This document shows, in pieces, positions 1-7,005 of a stretch of DNA of 14,168 nt. Positions within the stretch are counted from its first letter, which is position 1. The number at the start of each line of letters is the position of its first letter. The stretch is from RGIG464 sp045643185 (GTDB lineage Bacteria; Myxococcota_A; Bradymonadia; UBA4248): contig JAZUKH010000204.1 of NCBI GenBank assembly GCA_045643185.1, positions 1 through 14,168 of the forward strand, given 5' to 3'. The notes below the pieces were generated by a model. That model was not told the origin of the DNA. It saw only the letters and a list, made by a program, of their open reading frames with translations, and did not search any database. The position numbers and the translations under genes were made by a program.

Positions 1-243
1 GGACGGCTCACGCTGTTATTATTGTTCACAGGGCGGCTGGTACTCGTCGAAGCAGGACGGCTCACGCTGTTATTATTGTTCACAGGGCGGCTGGTGCTCG
101 TCGAAGCAGGACGGCTCACGTTGTTGTTATTGTTCACAGGGCGGCTGGTGCTCGTCGAAGCAGGACGGCTCACGTTGTTGTTATTGTTCACGGGGCGGCT
201 GCCGTTCGTCGCGGCAGGACGGCTCACGTTGTTGTTATTGTTG
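1..243 (-). repeat. 54-bp in-frame tandem repeat, four copies plus a partial one
   Basis: Units start at 1, 55, 109 and 163, with a partial fifth from 217; the array may extend beyond the left edge. Each unit encodes 18 residues of the minus-strand lipoprotein. The copies at 1-108 are almost identical, while the copy at 163-216 has diverged (AATNG replaces STSTS), which suggests recent expansion at the distal side. The period is a multiple of three, so copy-number change would keep the reading frame. Confidence 0.9.
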
Positions 244-956
244 TTGGGACGAGCCGAACCGTTGTTCACTGGACGAGCCGAACCGTTGTTCGCAGGACGC
301 GTCGAACCATTATTCACCGGACGAGCTGAACTGTGGTTCGGACGACCCATATCGTCGAAGCTGGGACGTGCACTGTGATTCGGAGCCGGACGCGTGCTCA
401 TGCCCACCGACTGACGACCGGAGTTATGGCTGTAACGCGGCGGAGGCGTCTGCTGATAGTAGCGATGCAGATCGTAGTGCGTGTGCGTAGGAATGTAGTA
501 CTGATCGCGAGGACCGTAATACGTGTAGTAGCTGTACGTGCCATACGTCGTGTAGTTATAGTAACCACTCGGCGCTGCCCACGTGTGGCGGTGCGGTCCA
601 TCGATGTAACACCACGAATTGCCGTACGGCAACGGGTGATGTCCCATGTAGTAATACGTGTCAAAATTCACACTCGAAACGTAGTACGTCGGGTCGCCCG
701 TGAAAATGTAGTAGTCGTCTTCAACGACGTAGAAATCCATCGAATCAGGCGCGTAACTGTGTGTATGGGCACCGCGGATGTTGCACCAGTCGGTATCGCC
801 GTACAGATCATAAACCGGGTGAGGTCCGTTATAATAGTATATCGTCGAAGCTGACGAATAGCCCGTTGTCGTCGAAACAAAACAACCAGAAATGTTCAGA
901 GCGGCAAACAACGTCATAGCGATTAAAGCGATCTTCTTTATGCTGAACTGTAACAT
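1..956 (-). CDS. Tyr-rich lipoprotein with Asn/Ser/Arg/Pro tandem repeats (partial, 3' end outside window)
   Basis: I do not recognise the family. Translation begins at the ATG complementary to 954-956, preceded by a GAGGAG ribosome-binding site. The frame stays open for about 318 codons to the left edge, so the stop lies outside. Residues 1-25 form a lipoprotein signal peptide (KK near the N-terminus, hydrophobic stretch, then NISGC with Cys25). Residues 40-165 are very rich in Tyr and His and contain two copies of one motif, at about 44-71 and 105-130: G-[PH]-H-P-[VL], then W-C-x-I-x-G-x-H-x-H-x-[YW]-A. From about residue 185 the protein becomes low-complexity: 8-residue repeats of the NNGSARPV type, then 18-residue repeats of the NNNNNVSRPASTSTSRPV type that continue past the edge. 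The likely place is the outer membrane or cell surface, with the repeats as a flexible extension. It is transcribed divergently from engB. Gene reality is well supported by start, signal peptide and codon pattern; function is unknown. Confidence 0.85.
   Translation of the reverse strand, partial: MLQFSIKKIALIAMTLFAALNISGCFVSTTTGYSSASTIYYYNGPHPVYDLYGDTDWCNIRGAHTHSYAPDSMDFYVVEDDYYIFTGDPTYYVSSVNFDTYYYMGHHPLPYGNSWCYIDGPHRHTWAAPSGYYNYTTYGTYSYYTYYGPRDQYYIPTHTHYDLHRYYQQTPPPRYSHNSGRQSVGMSTRPAPNHSARPSFDDMGRPNHSSARPVNNGSTRPANNGSARPVNNGSARPNNNNNNVSRPAATNGSRPVNNNNNVSRPASTSTSRPVNNNNNVSRPASTSTSRPVNNNNSVSRPASTSTSRPVNNNNSVSR
247..339 (-). repeat. 24-bp in-frame tandem repeat, three copies plus a partial one
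   Basis: Units start at 247, 271 and 295, with a partial unit from 319. Each begins GGAC on the plus strand and encodes an 8-residue Asn-Asn-Gly-Ser-Ala-Arg-Pro-type repeat in the minus-strand lipoprotein. It abuts the 54-bp array and shares the Arg-Pro-Val-Asn-Asn core, so the longer repeat may have grown from this shorter one. Confidence 0.8.
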
Positions 957-996
957 GGTATTTTCTCCTCATCGTGAGTGTTTGAACTTCCTCTAA

Positions 997-1010
997 ACGC
1001 CCGAAGGCGC
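997..1010 (-). promoter_or_regulatory. Short UUCG-tetraloop hairpin in the leader of the minus-strand lipoprotein gene
   Basis: Read on the minus strand, GCGCC-TTCG-GGCGT forms a five-pair stem (one G-U pair) closed by a stable UUCG loop, about 40 bases upstream of the start codon. A weak promoter may lie further upstream (TTGGCA, 19 bases, TAAACT), but that match is poor. The rest of the 957-1227 divergent intergenic region shows no gene that I trust. Confidence 0.35.
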
Positions 1011-1162
1011 TCACAGTTTAGACTAAAAAGCAAGTGATATGCCAAAAAATCGAGAATTCTTTAGAACGCCCTTTTTCGAGATTTTCAAATGCGTTATTCA
1101 TCGATCGACGAGGCCTTCCCTGGTCCGGGCGTCGAAGTTTTGTGATTAGGATAAATGTTTTG

Positions 1163-1187
1163 TGGCACTTTGAAAACAAAAGTGCCA
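1163..1187 (+). promoter_or_regulatory. Inverted repeat upstream of engB
   Basis: TGGCACTTT and AAAGTGCCA form a perfect 9-bp inverted repeat around a 7-base spacer, about 40 bases before the engB start. It may be an operator, an mRNA hairpin, or a terminator-like element for transcripts from either side. No clear sigma70 hexamers were recognised next to it. Confidence 0.4.
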
Positions 1188-1227
1188 TAACCCCTCGCTA
1201 TTTTTTGGGGGATTTTAGGAGATCAAC

Positions 1228-1869
1228 ATGCCTTTAAACTATCAAACTACGCGATTTTTGACGAGTGCCGCCGCCGCCAAGCAATTTCCGACGAACCAGC
1301 TTCCCGAAGTGGCGTTCGTCGGTCGTTCCAACGTCGGCAAGTCCTCGCTGATCAACCTTTTGACGAACCAGAAAACGCTTGCCAAGACGAGCAAAACGCC
1401 CGGTCGTACGCAACTCGTCAATTTTTTCATCACGGAAGACCGCGCCTGCCTGGTCGACCTTCCCGGTTACGGATTTGCAGACGTGCCCGAGGCGGTGCAA
1501 AGCCAGTGGAACGGCCTCATGGGCGACTATTTGACAAAGCGCGAAAACATACTCGGTCTGTTGATTTTACTGGATGTGCGTCGCACGCCGTCCGAGCATG
1601 ACCGCGCCATGATCGACATGGTCAACGAACATCAGATCCCGTTTCTCATCGTGCTGACCAAGTGCGACAAGATGAGCAAAAACGAGCTCTTCAATGCGCG
1701 CCAAAAGATCTCGAAAGCGATCCAGGTTCTGCCCAAACAGCTGATCGCGACCTCCGCGTCATCGCGCCTCGGCCTCGATGAATTGCGTCAAAACCTCGAT
1801 GCCCTGTTTGACGACTATTTCGCCGTCAAGGAACAGATCGACGTGGCCGTAGCGCCCAAACCGGTCTAG
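1228..1869 (+). CDS. engB: Ribosome biogenesis GTP-binding protein EngB (YsxC/YihA)
   Basis: Cytoplasmic GTPase of the TrmE-Era-EngA-EngB group, needed for maturation of the large ribosomal subunit. The 213-residue length is normal for the family. All nucleotide-binding motifs are visible: G1 GRSNVGKS at 32-39, G2 TPGRTQ at 57-62, G3 DLPGYG at 77-82, G4 TKCD at 144-147, and G5 TSASS at 175-179. The GRSNVGKS and DLPGYGFA wordings are typical of EngB rather than Era or Obg. AGGAG lies six bases before the ATG. No close partner gene: more than 200 bases separate it from the aminotransferase. A T-run at 1894-1900 follows the stop, but no clear hairpin precedes it. This looks like an ordinary housekeeping gene with no missing residues. 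Confidence 0.97.
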   Translation: MPLNYQTTRFLTSAAAAKQFPTNQLPEVAFVGRSNVGKSSLINLLTNQKTLAKTSKTPGRTQLVNFFITEDRACLVDLPGYGFADVPEAVQSQWNGLMGDYLTKRENILGLLILLDVRRTPSEHDRAMIDMVNEHQIPFLIVLTKCDKMSKNELFNARQKISKAIQVLPKQLIATSASSRLGLDELRQNLDALFDDYFAVKEQIDVAVAPKPV

Positions 1870-1954
1870 TGCAAATCAGACACAGTATTTTGCTTTTTTT
1901 AGTTCGGAGCGTTGCATTTTTGAGCGCGCACCGCTTTATCTATTGAATGATGTT

Positions 1955-2066
1955 CCCGACCGATCGGCAGCGCCGATCCGGTCGGGCGCGCGGACTTCGC
2001 GCCCGGCAAAGCCGGTCGCAATACGCCGCGCGTTTTCGGCTATGGGCAAAGCCCATACGCCGAAAA
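1955..2066. repeat. Cluster of intergenic hairpins (REP-like palindromes)
   Basis: Four stem-loops are packed between engB and the aminotransferase: (a) 1955-1986, 14 pairs with one bulge around an AGC loop; (b) 1984-2004, GGGCGCG/CGCGCCC; (c) 2003-2015, CCGGC-AAA-GCCGG; (d) 2033-2066, a 15-pair stem with one bulge and an AAA loop. Stems a and b share three bases, so they exclude each other in part. Stem d has nearly the same outer sequence as the palindrome at 6887-6915, indicating a dispersed family. Stem d is followed by an A-run, not a T-run, so a plain intrinsic terminator on the plus strand is not supported. Confidence 0.65.
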
Positions 2067-2099
2067 AAAGACTTTTGAACTCGGTTAAAGGACCCTTTC

Positions 2100-3305
2100 A
2101 TGAAATTATCTAATCGTCTTGCCCACGTTAAACCCTCCATGACGCTCGCCATCACGTCGCGCGCCGCCGCCATGAAAGCGGAAGGCATCGACATCGTAAG
2201 TTTCGGTGCCGGCGAACCCGACTTTAACACGCCACAGAGCGTCATCGATGCAGCCAAGACTGCGCTGGATAACGGTGTCACGCGTTACACGCCCGTCACC
2301 GGCATGCCCGCGCTCCGTAAAGGCATCGCCCAGTGGTATGAACGCGAGTTTGGCATTTCGACCACGCCCGATCAGATCATCGTGGGTGTCGGCGGCAAAC
2401 AGGTCATCTACAACGCCCTCATGGCACTCATCGACATCGGTGACCGCGTCCTCATTCCTTCGCCCTACTGGGTCTCCTATCCAGCCATGACGTACCTCGC
2501 TGGCGGTGAGCCGATCTTCGTACAGACCAGTGAAGAAAATGACTTTTTGATGACGCCGGAACAGCTCGAAAGCGCCATCACCGAGTACCAGCCCAAAGTC
2601 CTCATCCTCAACTCCCCGTCGAACCCGACTGGTCAGCTCTACAACGAGGCATCGCTCAAAGCCATCGCCGAAGTTCTGCGCAAATACCCCGACGTTGCCA
2701 TTCTGTGGGACAACATTTATGCGCACATCACTTATGGCGCGAACAAGCACGTCGAACTCATCAAAGTGGCGCCTGACCTTGCGCCGCGCATCATCACCAC
2801 GTGCGGTTTCTCGAAGAGCTTCGCCATGACCGGCTGGCGTCTCGGTTTTGCGATCGCCGATGTCAAAATTATCAAAGCCATGAACTCGATCCAGGGTCAC
2901 TCAACGTCCAACGCGACGAGCTTTGCTCAGGCCGGCGCCATTGAAGCGCTCAAACTCGACCACAGCTACCTCGAAGCGAACCGCCTCGTCTACGAGAAGC
3001 GCCGCAACCTGTTGATGGCCGAACTCGCCAAGATCGAAGGCGTGCGCTGCGTGGAACCCAAAGGTGCGTTCTACGCGTTCGTCAACGTCAAAAATTACTG
3101 TCGCGCGAAGATCGGCGACCGCGTGATCACAAACGACCTTGAGCTCGCGGAATACCTGTTGAATGATGGCCACGTGGCCTGCATTCCCGGTGGTGCCTTC
3201 GGCGCCCCCGGCTATTTGCGCCTCTCATTTGCGATGAACGAAAAAGCCATGGTCGAAGGCATTCACCGCATCGGCGAAGCACTCGCCAAGCTCCAGCTCG
3301 ACTAG
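2100..3305 (+). CDS. Class I aminotransferase, aspartate-aminotransferase type (subgroup Ib-like)
   Basis: PLP-dependent cytoplasmic enzyme, probably transferring an amino group between aspartate (or a related amino acid) and 2-oxoglutarate. The 401 residues match the family. Visible landmarks: substrate-side loop VSFGAGEPDFNTP at 33-45; VGGK at 97-100, where the cofactor phosphate binds; Tyr-Trp at 123-124, stacking on the ring; NSPSNPTG at 171-178; Asp204 and Tyr207 (DNIY), contacting the pyridine; SKS with the Schiff-base Lys239 followed by GWRLGF; and a C-terminal LRLSFA with the carboxylate-binding Arg. The order and wording match bacterial subgroup Ib enzymes such as those of Thermus and Bacillus rather than E. 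coli AspC. AAAGGA precedes the ATG. Exact substrate (aspartate, prephenate or another) cannot be told from this sequence. Confidence 0.92.
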   Translation: MKLSNRLAHVKPSMTLAITSRAAAMKAEGIDIVSFGAGEPDFNTPQSVIDAAKTALDNGVTRYTPVTGMPALRKGIAQWYEREFGISTTPDQIIVGVGGKQVIYNALMALIDIGDRVLIPSPYWVSYPAMTYLAGGEPIFVQTSEENDFLMTPEQLESAITEYQPKVLILNSPSNPTGQLYNEASLKAIAEVLRKYPDVAILWDNIYAHITYGANKHVELIKVAPDLAPRIITTCGFSKSFAMTGWRLGFAIADVKIIKAMNSIQGHSTSNATSFAQAGAIEALKLDHSYLEANRLVYEKRRNLLMAELAKIEGVRCVEPKGAFYAFVNVKNYCRAKIGDRVITNDLELAEYLLNDGHVACIPGGAFGAPGYLRLSFAMNEKAMVEGIHRIGEALAKLQLD

Positions 3306-3324
3306 CTGCTGCCACCGGTCTTGA

Positions 3325-3363
3325 CGCCCCACGTCTCTTTGAACGCGGGGCGCTACCGTTTTT
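3325..3363 (+). terminator. Probable rho-independent terminator after the aminotransferase gene
   Basis: A stem CGCCCC/GGGGCG (3325-3330 with 3347-3352), extended inward by three pairs after one mismatch, is followed six bases later by five T residues at 3359-3363. It starts about 20 bases after the stop codon. The gap between stem and T-run is longer than ideal. Confidence 0.5.
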
Positions 3364-3458
3364 GAGCCTCAAACAAGCTTAAACCTGCACACCAGGGTGG
3401 GGCGAGTGAGCCGTAAGCTGTGAGGATCAAACGCGAACCAGTTTATAAGGAATAAAGC

Positions 3459-4655
3459 ATGGAAAACGCCGAAACTCGTCTTAACCTCATGCACGACATT
3501 GGAAACTACCTGTTTGCCTGTTTTCAATGGGCTTCGTCGTTCGACGATGCGCACGGTCATTTCAACGTGTTGTCGCTTCAAGCGCCGTCCAGTCACGGCC
3601 TCGAAACGCGTTTACTGCGCTATCAGCGCGAGACGAACCCGGTCTATGCGCGCTACTGTGACGTGAGCGGCGTGCCCAACGAGGGCAAAAGCCTGCTCGA
3701 CTGGCCGCCACTGCCCGTCGAGTGCTTCAAACGCGCCCAGGTCTGTCCGTTCGACCCGGCCGAAGCCGTCAAGACCTTCTACTCGAGCGGCACCACGACC
3801 GATGCCCGCAGCACCCACTGTTTTCGCAGCATCGAGTTGTTACAGAAAACGATCATTTTTACCTATACGAGCCTGATCAGCCGCGCTTTTCCTCGCAGTG
3901 CCCGTATTTTGTCACTCATGCCGTCGCATGACGACAACCCGAATTCGTCACTCGGCTACATGCTCCAGTACCTCATGGACTGCGTCGGCACGCCGAATTC
4001 ACGCTCGTTTTTTAGCATGCAGACCGGTTTGGACATCGACGGGCTTATCGGCGCGTTCCGCGAATCGGCTCAAACCGGCGAACCCGTCCACCTGATGGGA
4101 CCAGCGTTTGCCTACGTTCAACTGCTCGACACGCTCGGCGACGCGACATTCCAGTGCGCGCCCGGGTCGGCGCTGCTTGAAACCGGCGGTTACAAGGGCA
4201 AGACCCGTGAGATCCCCAAAACCGAACTTCGCGATCAACTCGCCCACAAGCTTGGCATTGCGCGCAACCGAATTTATGGCGAATACGGCATGTGTGAGCT
4301 GTCGAGTCAGGGTTACGAACTATGTGCCCTGAACGCGCCCGCCGACCGAGTGCCCGAAGAAGGTCTGTTTTTGCTGCCACCGTGGTTGAAGTGCATCATC
4401 TATGCGCCCGACACGATGCGCCCGGTGTTGCCCGACAACGACGGGCAGATCGCCATGTTCGACCTCTGCAACCTCGACAGCGCGGCCTTCATTCTGACCG
4501 GCGACGTCGGGCGCCTGGTCACGTTGCCCGAATCACTGCGTGCATGCCTGCCCGGCCACCCGCGGCACGCGCTCAAACTTTATGGACGCGCCGCCAACGC
4601 CGTCCCCAAAGGCTGTTCCATGGCGTGGGACGAGTGGCACCAAACGATTCACTGA
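3459..4655 (+). CDS. LuxE-like acyl-protein synthetase (ANL adenylate-forming superfamily)
   Basis: LuxE-family enzymes activate a fatty acid with ATP and carry it as a thioester on their own Cys, passing it to an acyl reductase (LuxC) in luminous bacteria. Here 398 residues show the ATP loop FYSSGTT at 107-113, a GGYKGKTREIP segment at 243-253, YGEYGMCELSSQ at 273-284 (the conserved tyrosine/glutamate motif of ANL enzymes), TGDVG at 347-351, and a C-terminal LYGRA followed by KGC with Cys386. A Cys close to the C-terminus matches the position of the acyl-carrying Cys known in Vibrio LuxE (family knowledge; alignment is by eye). AAGGA precedes the ATG. No LuxC-type reductase or luciferase gene lies in the window, so the role is probably not light production. 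Alternatives include a phenylacetyl-CoA-ligase-like or coenzyme F390 synthetase-like enzyme. Confidence 0.75.
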   Translation: MENAETRLNLMHDIGNYLFACFQWASSFDDAHGHFNVLSLQAPSSHGLETRLLRYQRETNPVYARYCDVSGVPNEGKSLLDWPPLPVECFKRAQVCPFDPAEAVKTFYSSGTTTDARSTHCFRSIELLQKTIIFTYTSLISRAFPRSARILSLMPSHDDNPNSSLGYMLQYLMDCVGTPNSRSFFSMQTGLDIDGLIGAFRESAQTGEPVHLMGPAFAYVQLLDTLGDATFQCAPGSALLETGGYKGKTREIPKTELRDQLAHKLGIARNRIYGEYGMCELSSQGYELCALNAPADRVPEEGLFLLPPWLKCIIYAPDTMRPVLPDNDGQIAMFDLCNLDSAAFILTGDVGRLVTLPESLRACLPGHPRHALKLYGRAANAVPKGCSMAWDEWHQTIH

Positions 4656-4666
4656 CGTGATGAATA

Positions 4667-4695
4667 TAGACGTGTCGTGCTAAATCTCTTATAAT
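4667..4695 (+). promoter_or_regulatory. Sigma70-type promoter for the starch locus
   Basis: A perfect TATAAT at 4690-4695 lies 17 bases downstream of TAGACG at 4667-4672, which matches four of six bases of the -35 consensus. It sits 33 bases before the amylase ATG at 4729, with GGAGGA at 4717-4722 as a strong ribosome-binding site. This is the best promoter match in the window. No operator was recognised around it. Confidence 0.65.
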
Positions 4696-4728
4696 AGTTG
4701 GCGTATGTGCCTGTACGGAGGATAACAA

Positions 4729-6771
4729 ATGAAAAACTGGGCTATTTTGTGCGCGATCACGGCATGTATCGCCCTGGCCGGCTGTGACGACAGCAATAAC
4801 TCGAACATGCAGTGCGCACTTGATTGCGTCCATGGCACGTGTTACACGCATAATACGAGCGAACAATGCAACTGCGATCACGGCTACCTAACCGACGCCA
4901 ATGGTGCATGCACGGTGCCTCAACCACCCAAGATCGAAGTCTCAGCCATCAGCACCAATGGCCAGGACGCCCAATTTGATGTCCAGGTCATCGACGAAGC
5001 GAAGATCACCGAAGGCCTTGAGATCGTGATCGCACGTGACGGTCAGGAGATCCTTAAATTCAGTGGCCGCGACAAGCGCAGCGTCAGTGACCCGTTTGGC
5101 TCGAACAAAAAAGCCCATTACACGATCAGTGCGAAAACGACCAACGGCATTGAAGTCGACCCCGTGTATCTGCCGATCTGGAACGAATCCACCGCGTGGG
5201 ACTGGCGAAACGCCGTCATGTATTTCACGTTCATCGACCGGTTTGTGAACGGCAATCCAGCGAATGACAACCCATTGAACTCAAGCGACAAGCTGGTCGA
5301 CTGGATGGGCGGCGATTTTGCGGGACTGAAAGAGAAGGTCGAGTCGGGCTATTTTGCGGATCTGGGCGTAAACACGCTTTGGATCTCGTCCGTGAGCATG
5401 AATACGCAAAAAGCAGTCGGTAATGCGAGCGCGTATCACTCGTATTGGCCGATCACGACGGGCTATACCGACGAGACGGCCAGCATGTTCGAGGGCTACA
5501 CGTCAAACGGCGTGGCCATCACGCCGATCGAACCGCATTTTGGCACGATGCAAGAGCTTCACGAGCTGGTTGAAACCTGTCACAACCACGGCATGCGCGT
5601 ATTGGTCGACTTTGCCGTGAACCACGTCGATTCGGACAGTCCAGTCTATATCCAGCACCCGGAATGGTTCAACTACGGGGATTATAAAACGGAGAGTCAA
5701 TTAGACTCGATCCAGTGTGAGGGTCCGAACAAGTCGGGAACAAACTGGGACAGCATTCCAGAGAAATGCTGGTTCGGCACGAATCTACCTGACTTCAACT
5801 ACGAGCTTCCCGAAGTGCGAAAATTCGTGATCGACCACGCCAAATGGCTGATCCGCACGACCGGCATCGACGGCTTCCGTCTCGACGCCGTCAAACACAT
5901 GCCCATAGAGCTCATCAAAGAGCTGCGTGCCGGCATTGACGAGCTTATGGCACCGAGCGGTCAAACCTTTTATATGGTTGGTGAAACCTTTGACGGCGAC
6001 AAAGGCAAGATCAAAAAGTATATCAGCGACAGTCTTCTTCACGGCCAGTTTGATTTTCCGCTCTACTTCCAGATCCGCGCAACGTTATTGCGCTCGATCG
6101 ACGACGGTGGATCAGAATATTGGCGTCTCAAAGACTTCGTGAAAGACAACGACACGGCGTACGACAATATGTGTTCAGCGCTCCCCGAAAAGCGCGCGAT
6201 TTTGAGTACATTTTTGGGCAACCACGACGTCGAACGCGCGATCTCGTACACGCACTACGATCCGGACAACAAGGTGACGACGAACCCCGAAGTGACCGAT
6301 GACTGGGCGTATCACCGACTTCGCGTGGCATGGACGTTTTTGCTTACGAGCCCGATGGTGCCGCTCATTTACTACGGAGACGAATTCGGTCTGGAAGGCT
6401 CGAACGACCCCGACAACCGCCGCATGATGAAGTTTGGTGATTCGTTGAACCCCGAACAAAAGAAGACGCTCGAACACGTTCAAAAGCTCGGTCAGATCCG
6501 CCGCGAACATCCGGTTTTAGCGACGGGCAAGCGCAAAACGATCAACGCGAAAGAGCGATCGTATATGTATTTGATGCAAAACGACGACGAAACCATTCTG
6601 GTCGGTATATCCGACCTTGGCAATGGTTACTGCGAAGAAGTCGAACCCTACATCGTGCCCGAAGGGGCTAATGGCTGGGAAGACCTGTTAGACCCGTCCA
6701 ACACCATTTCAGAAACGACCTCGATCGTTTTTTGCGGCTATCAAACCTACGTCTGGAAAGCCAAGAAATAA
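4729..6771 (+). CDS. Lipoprotein GH13 alpha-amylase with N-terminal EGF-like module
   Basis: Predicted to hydrolyse alpha-1,4 bonds of starch or glycogen outside the cytoplasm. Residues 1-19 are a lipoprotein signal peptide ending LAGC (Cys19), followed by Asp-Asp. Residues 29-61 hold six Cys spaced C-x3-C-x4-C-x8-C-x-C-x11-C, as in EGF-like domains. Residues about 66-150 look like a beta-sandwich, possibly sugar-binding. The GH13 barrel then carries all four classical regions: VDFAVNHV at 293-300; GFRLDAVKH at 382-390 with nucleophile Asp386; GET with acid/base Glu419; LGNHD with Asp500. YYGDE follows. The catalytic set is intact. It is first in the starch locus, behind the best promoter in the window, and is a clear paralogue of the amylase at 11331-13574. 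Subfamily and product size (amylase, cyclodextrinase or transferase) cannot be fixed by eye. Confidence 0.9.
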   Translation: MKNWAILCAITACIALAGCDDSNNSNMQCALDCVHGTCYTHNTSEQCNCDHGYLTDANGACTVPQPPKIEVSAISTNGQDAQFDVQVIDEAKITEGLEIVIARDGQEILKFSGRDKRSVSDPFGSNKKAHYTISAKTTNGIEVDPVYLPIWNESTAWDWRNAVMYFTFIDRFVNGNPANDNPLNSSDKLVDWMGGDFAGLKEKVESGYFADLGVNTLWISSVSMNTQKAVGNASAYHSYWPITTGYTDETASMFEGYTSNGVAITPIEPHFGTMQELHELVETCHNHGMRVLVDFAVNHVDSDSPVYIQHPEWFNYGDYKTESQLDSIQCEGPNKSGTNWDSIPEKCWFGTNLPDFNYELPEVRKFVIDHAKWLIRTTGIDGFRLDAVKHMPIELIKELRAGIDELMAPSGQTFYMVGETFDGDKGKIKKYISDSLLHGQFDFPLYFQIRATLLRSIDDGGSEYWRLKDFVKDNDTAYDNMCSALPEKRAILSTFLGNHDVERAISYTHYDPDNKVTTNPEVTDDWAYHRLRVAWTFLLTSPMVPLIYYGDEFGLEGSNDPDNRRMMKFGDSLNPEQKKTLEHVQKLGQIRREHPVLATGKRKTINAKERSYMYLMQNDDETILVGISDLGNGYCEEVEPYIVPEGANGWEDLLDPSNTISETTSIVFCGYQTYVWKAKK

Positions 6772-6886
6772 CGCCCAACCAGGCGTCGAAAAAAAGACAC
6801 GTTGGGTCAAGCTTTTCAGCGAATTCCCGCGTTTAACCATGAAATTCAGATCATGCCGTCATTGGGCCCTGCCAGGCGAAGGGGTA

Positions 6887-6935
6887 GCGGCGTATTGGCG
6901 AAAGCCAATAGCCGCGTAGGGGGAGACTTCCCCCT
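6887..6935. repeat. Paired intergenic palindromes between the amylase and debranching-enzyme genes
   Basis: The first palindrome (6887-6915) pairs GCGGC and TATTGGC with GCCAATA and GCCGC around a GAAA loop, with one bulged G. The second (6918-6935) pairs AGGGGGA with TCCCCCT around GACT. The first shares its outer arms (CGGCTAT...ATACGCCG, read on the minus strand) with stem d of the cluster at 1955-2066. A small hairpin overlaps the amylase stop at 6771-6786. Together they fill the 6772-7005 gap and may protect or attenuate the transcript. No T-run follows, so a plain terminator is not shown. Confidence 0.65.
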
Positions 6936-7005
6936 CCCAAAAACGCATGGATCTTTCCATATTTTTCCGGTTTTATTCCTCTCACCACAAAAGCGAAGCC
7001 ATACC

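Noticed and set aside
1..243. CRISPR array
   Set aside because: The 54-bp units are contiguous with no unique spacers and are in-frame coding repeats.
22..378. Plus-strand frame of Leu-rich repeats
   Set aside because: It is the complement of the in-frame repeats of the minus-strand lipoprotein, which has a signal peptide and ribosome-binding site; the plus frame has neither.
1034..1237. Small plus-strand gene upstream of engB
   Set aside because: No ribosome-binding site, no recognisable motif, it crosses the inverted repeat at 1163-1187 and overlaps the engB start.
2033..2066. Intrinsic terminator for engB
   Set aside because: The strong stem is followed by an A-run, not T residues, and lies about 165 bases after the stop; it fits a dispersed palindrome better.
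2106..2900. Minus-strand open frame opposite the aminotransferase
   Set aside because: Antisense shadow of a gene with all PLP-enzyme motifs; no start signal or recognisable protein.
6802..7005. Longer N-terminus for the debranching enzyme
   Set aside because: The extra 68 codons cross palindromic intergenic DNA and precede a clear signal peptide at 7006.
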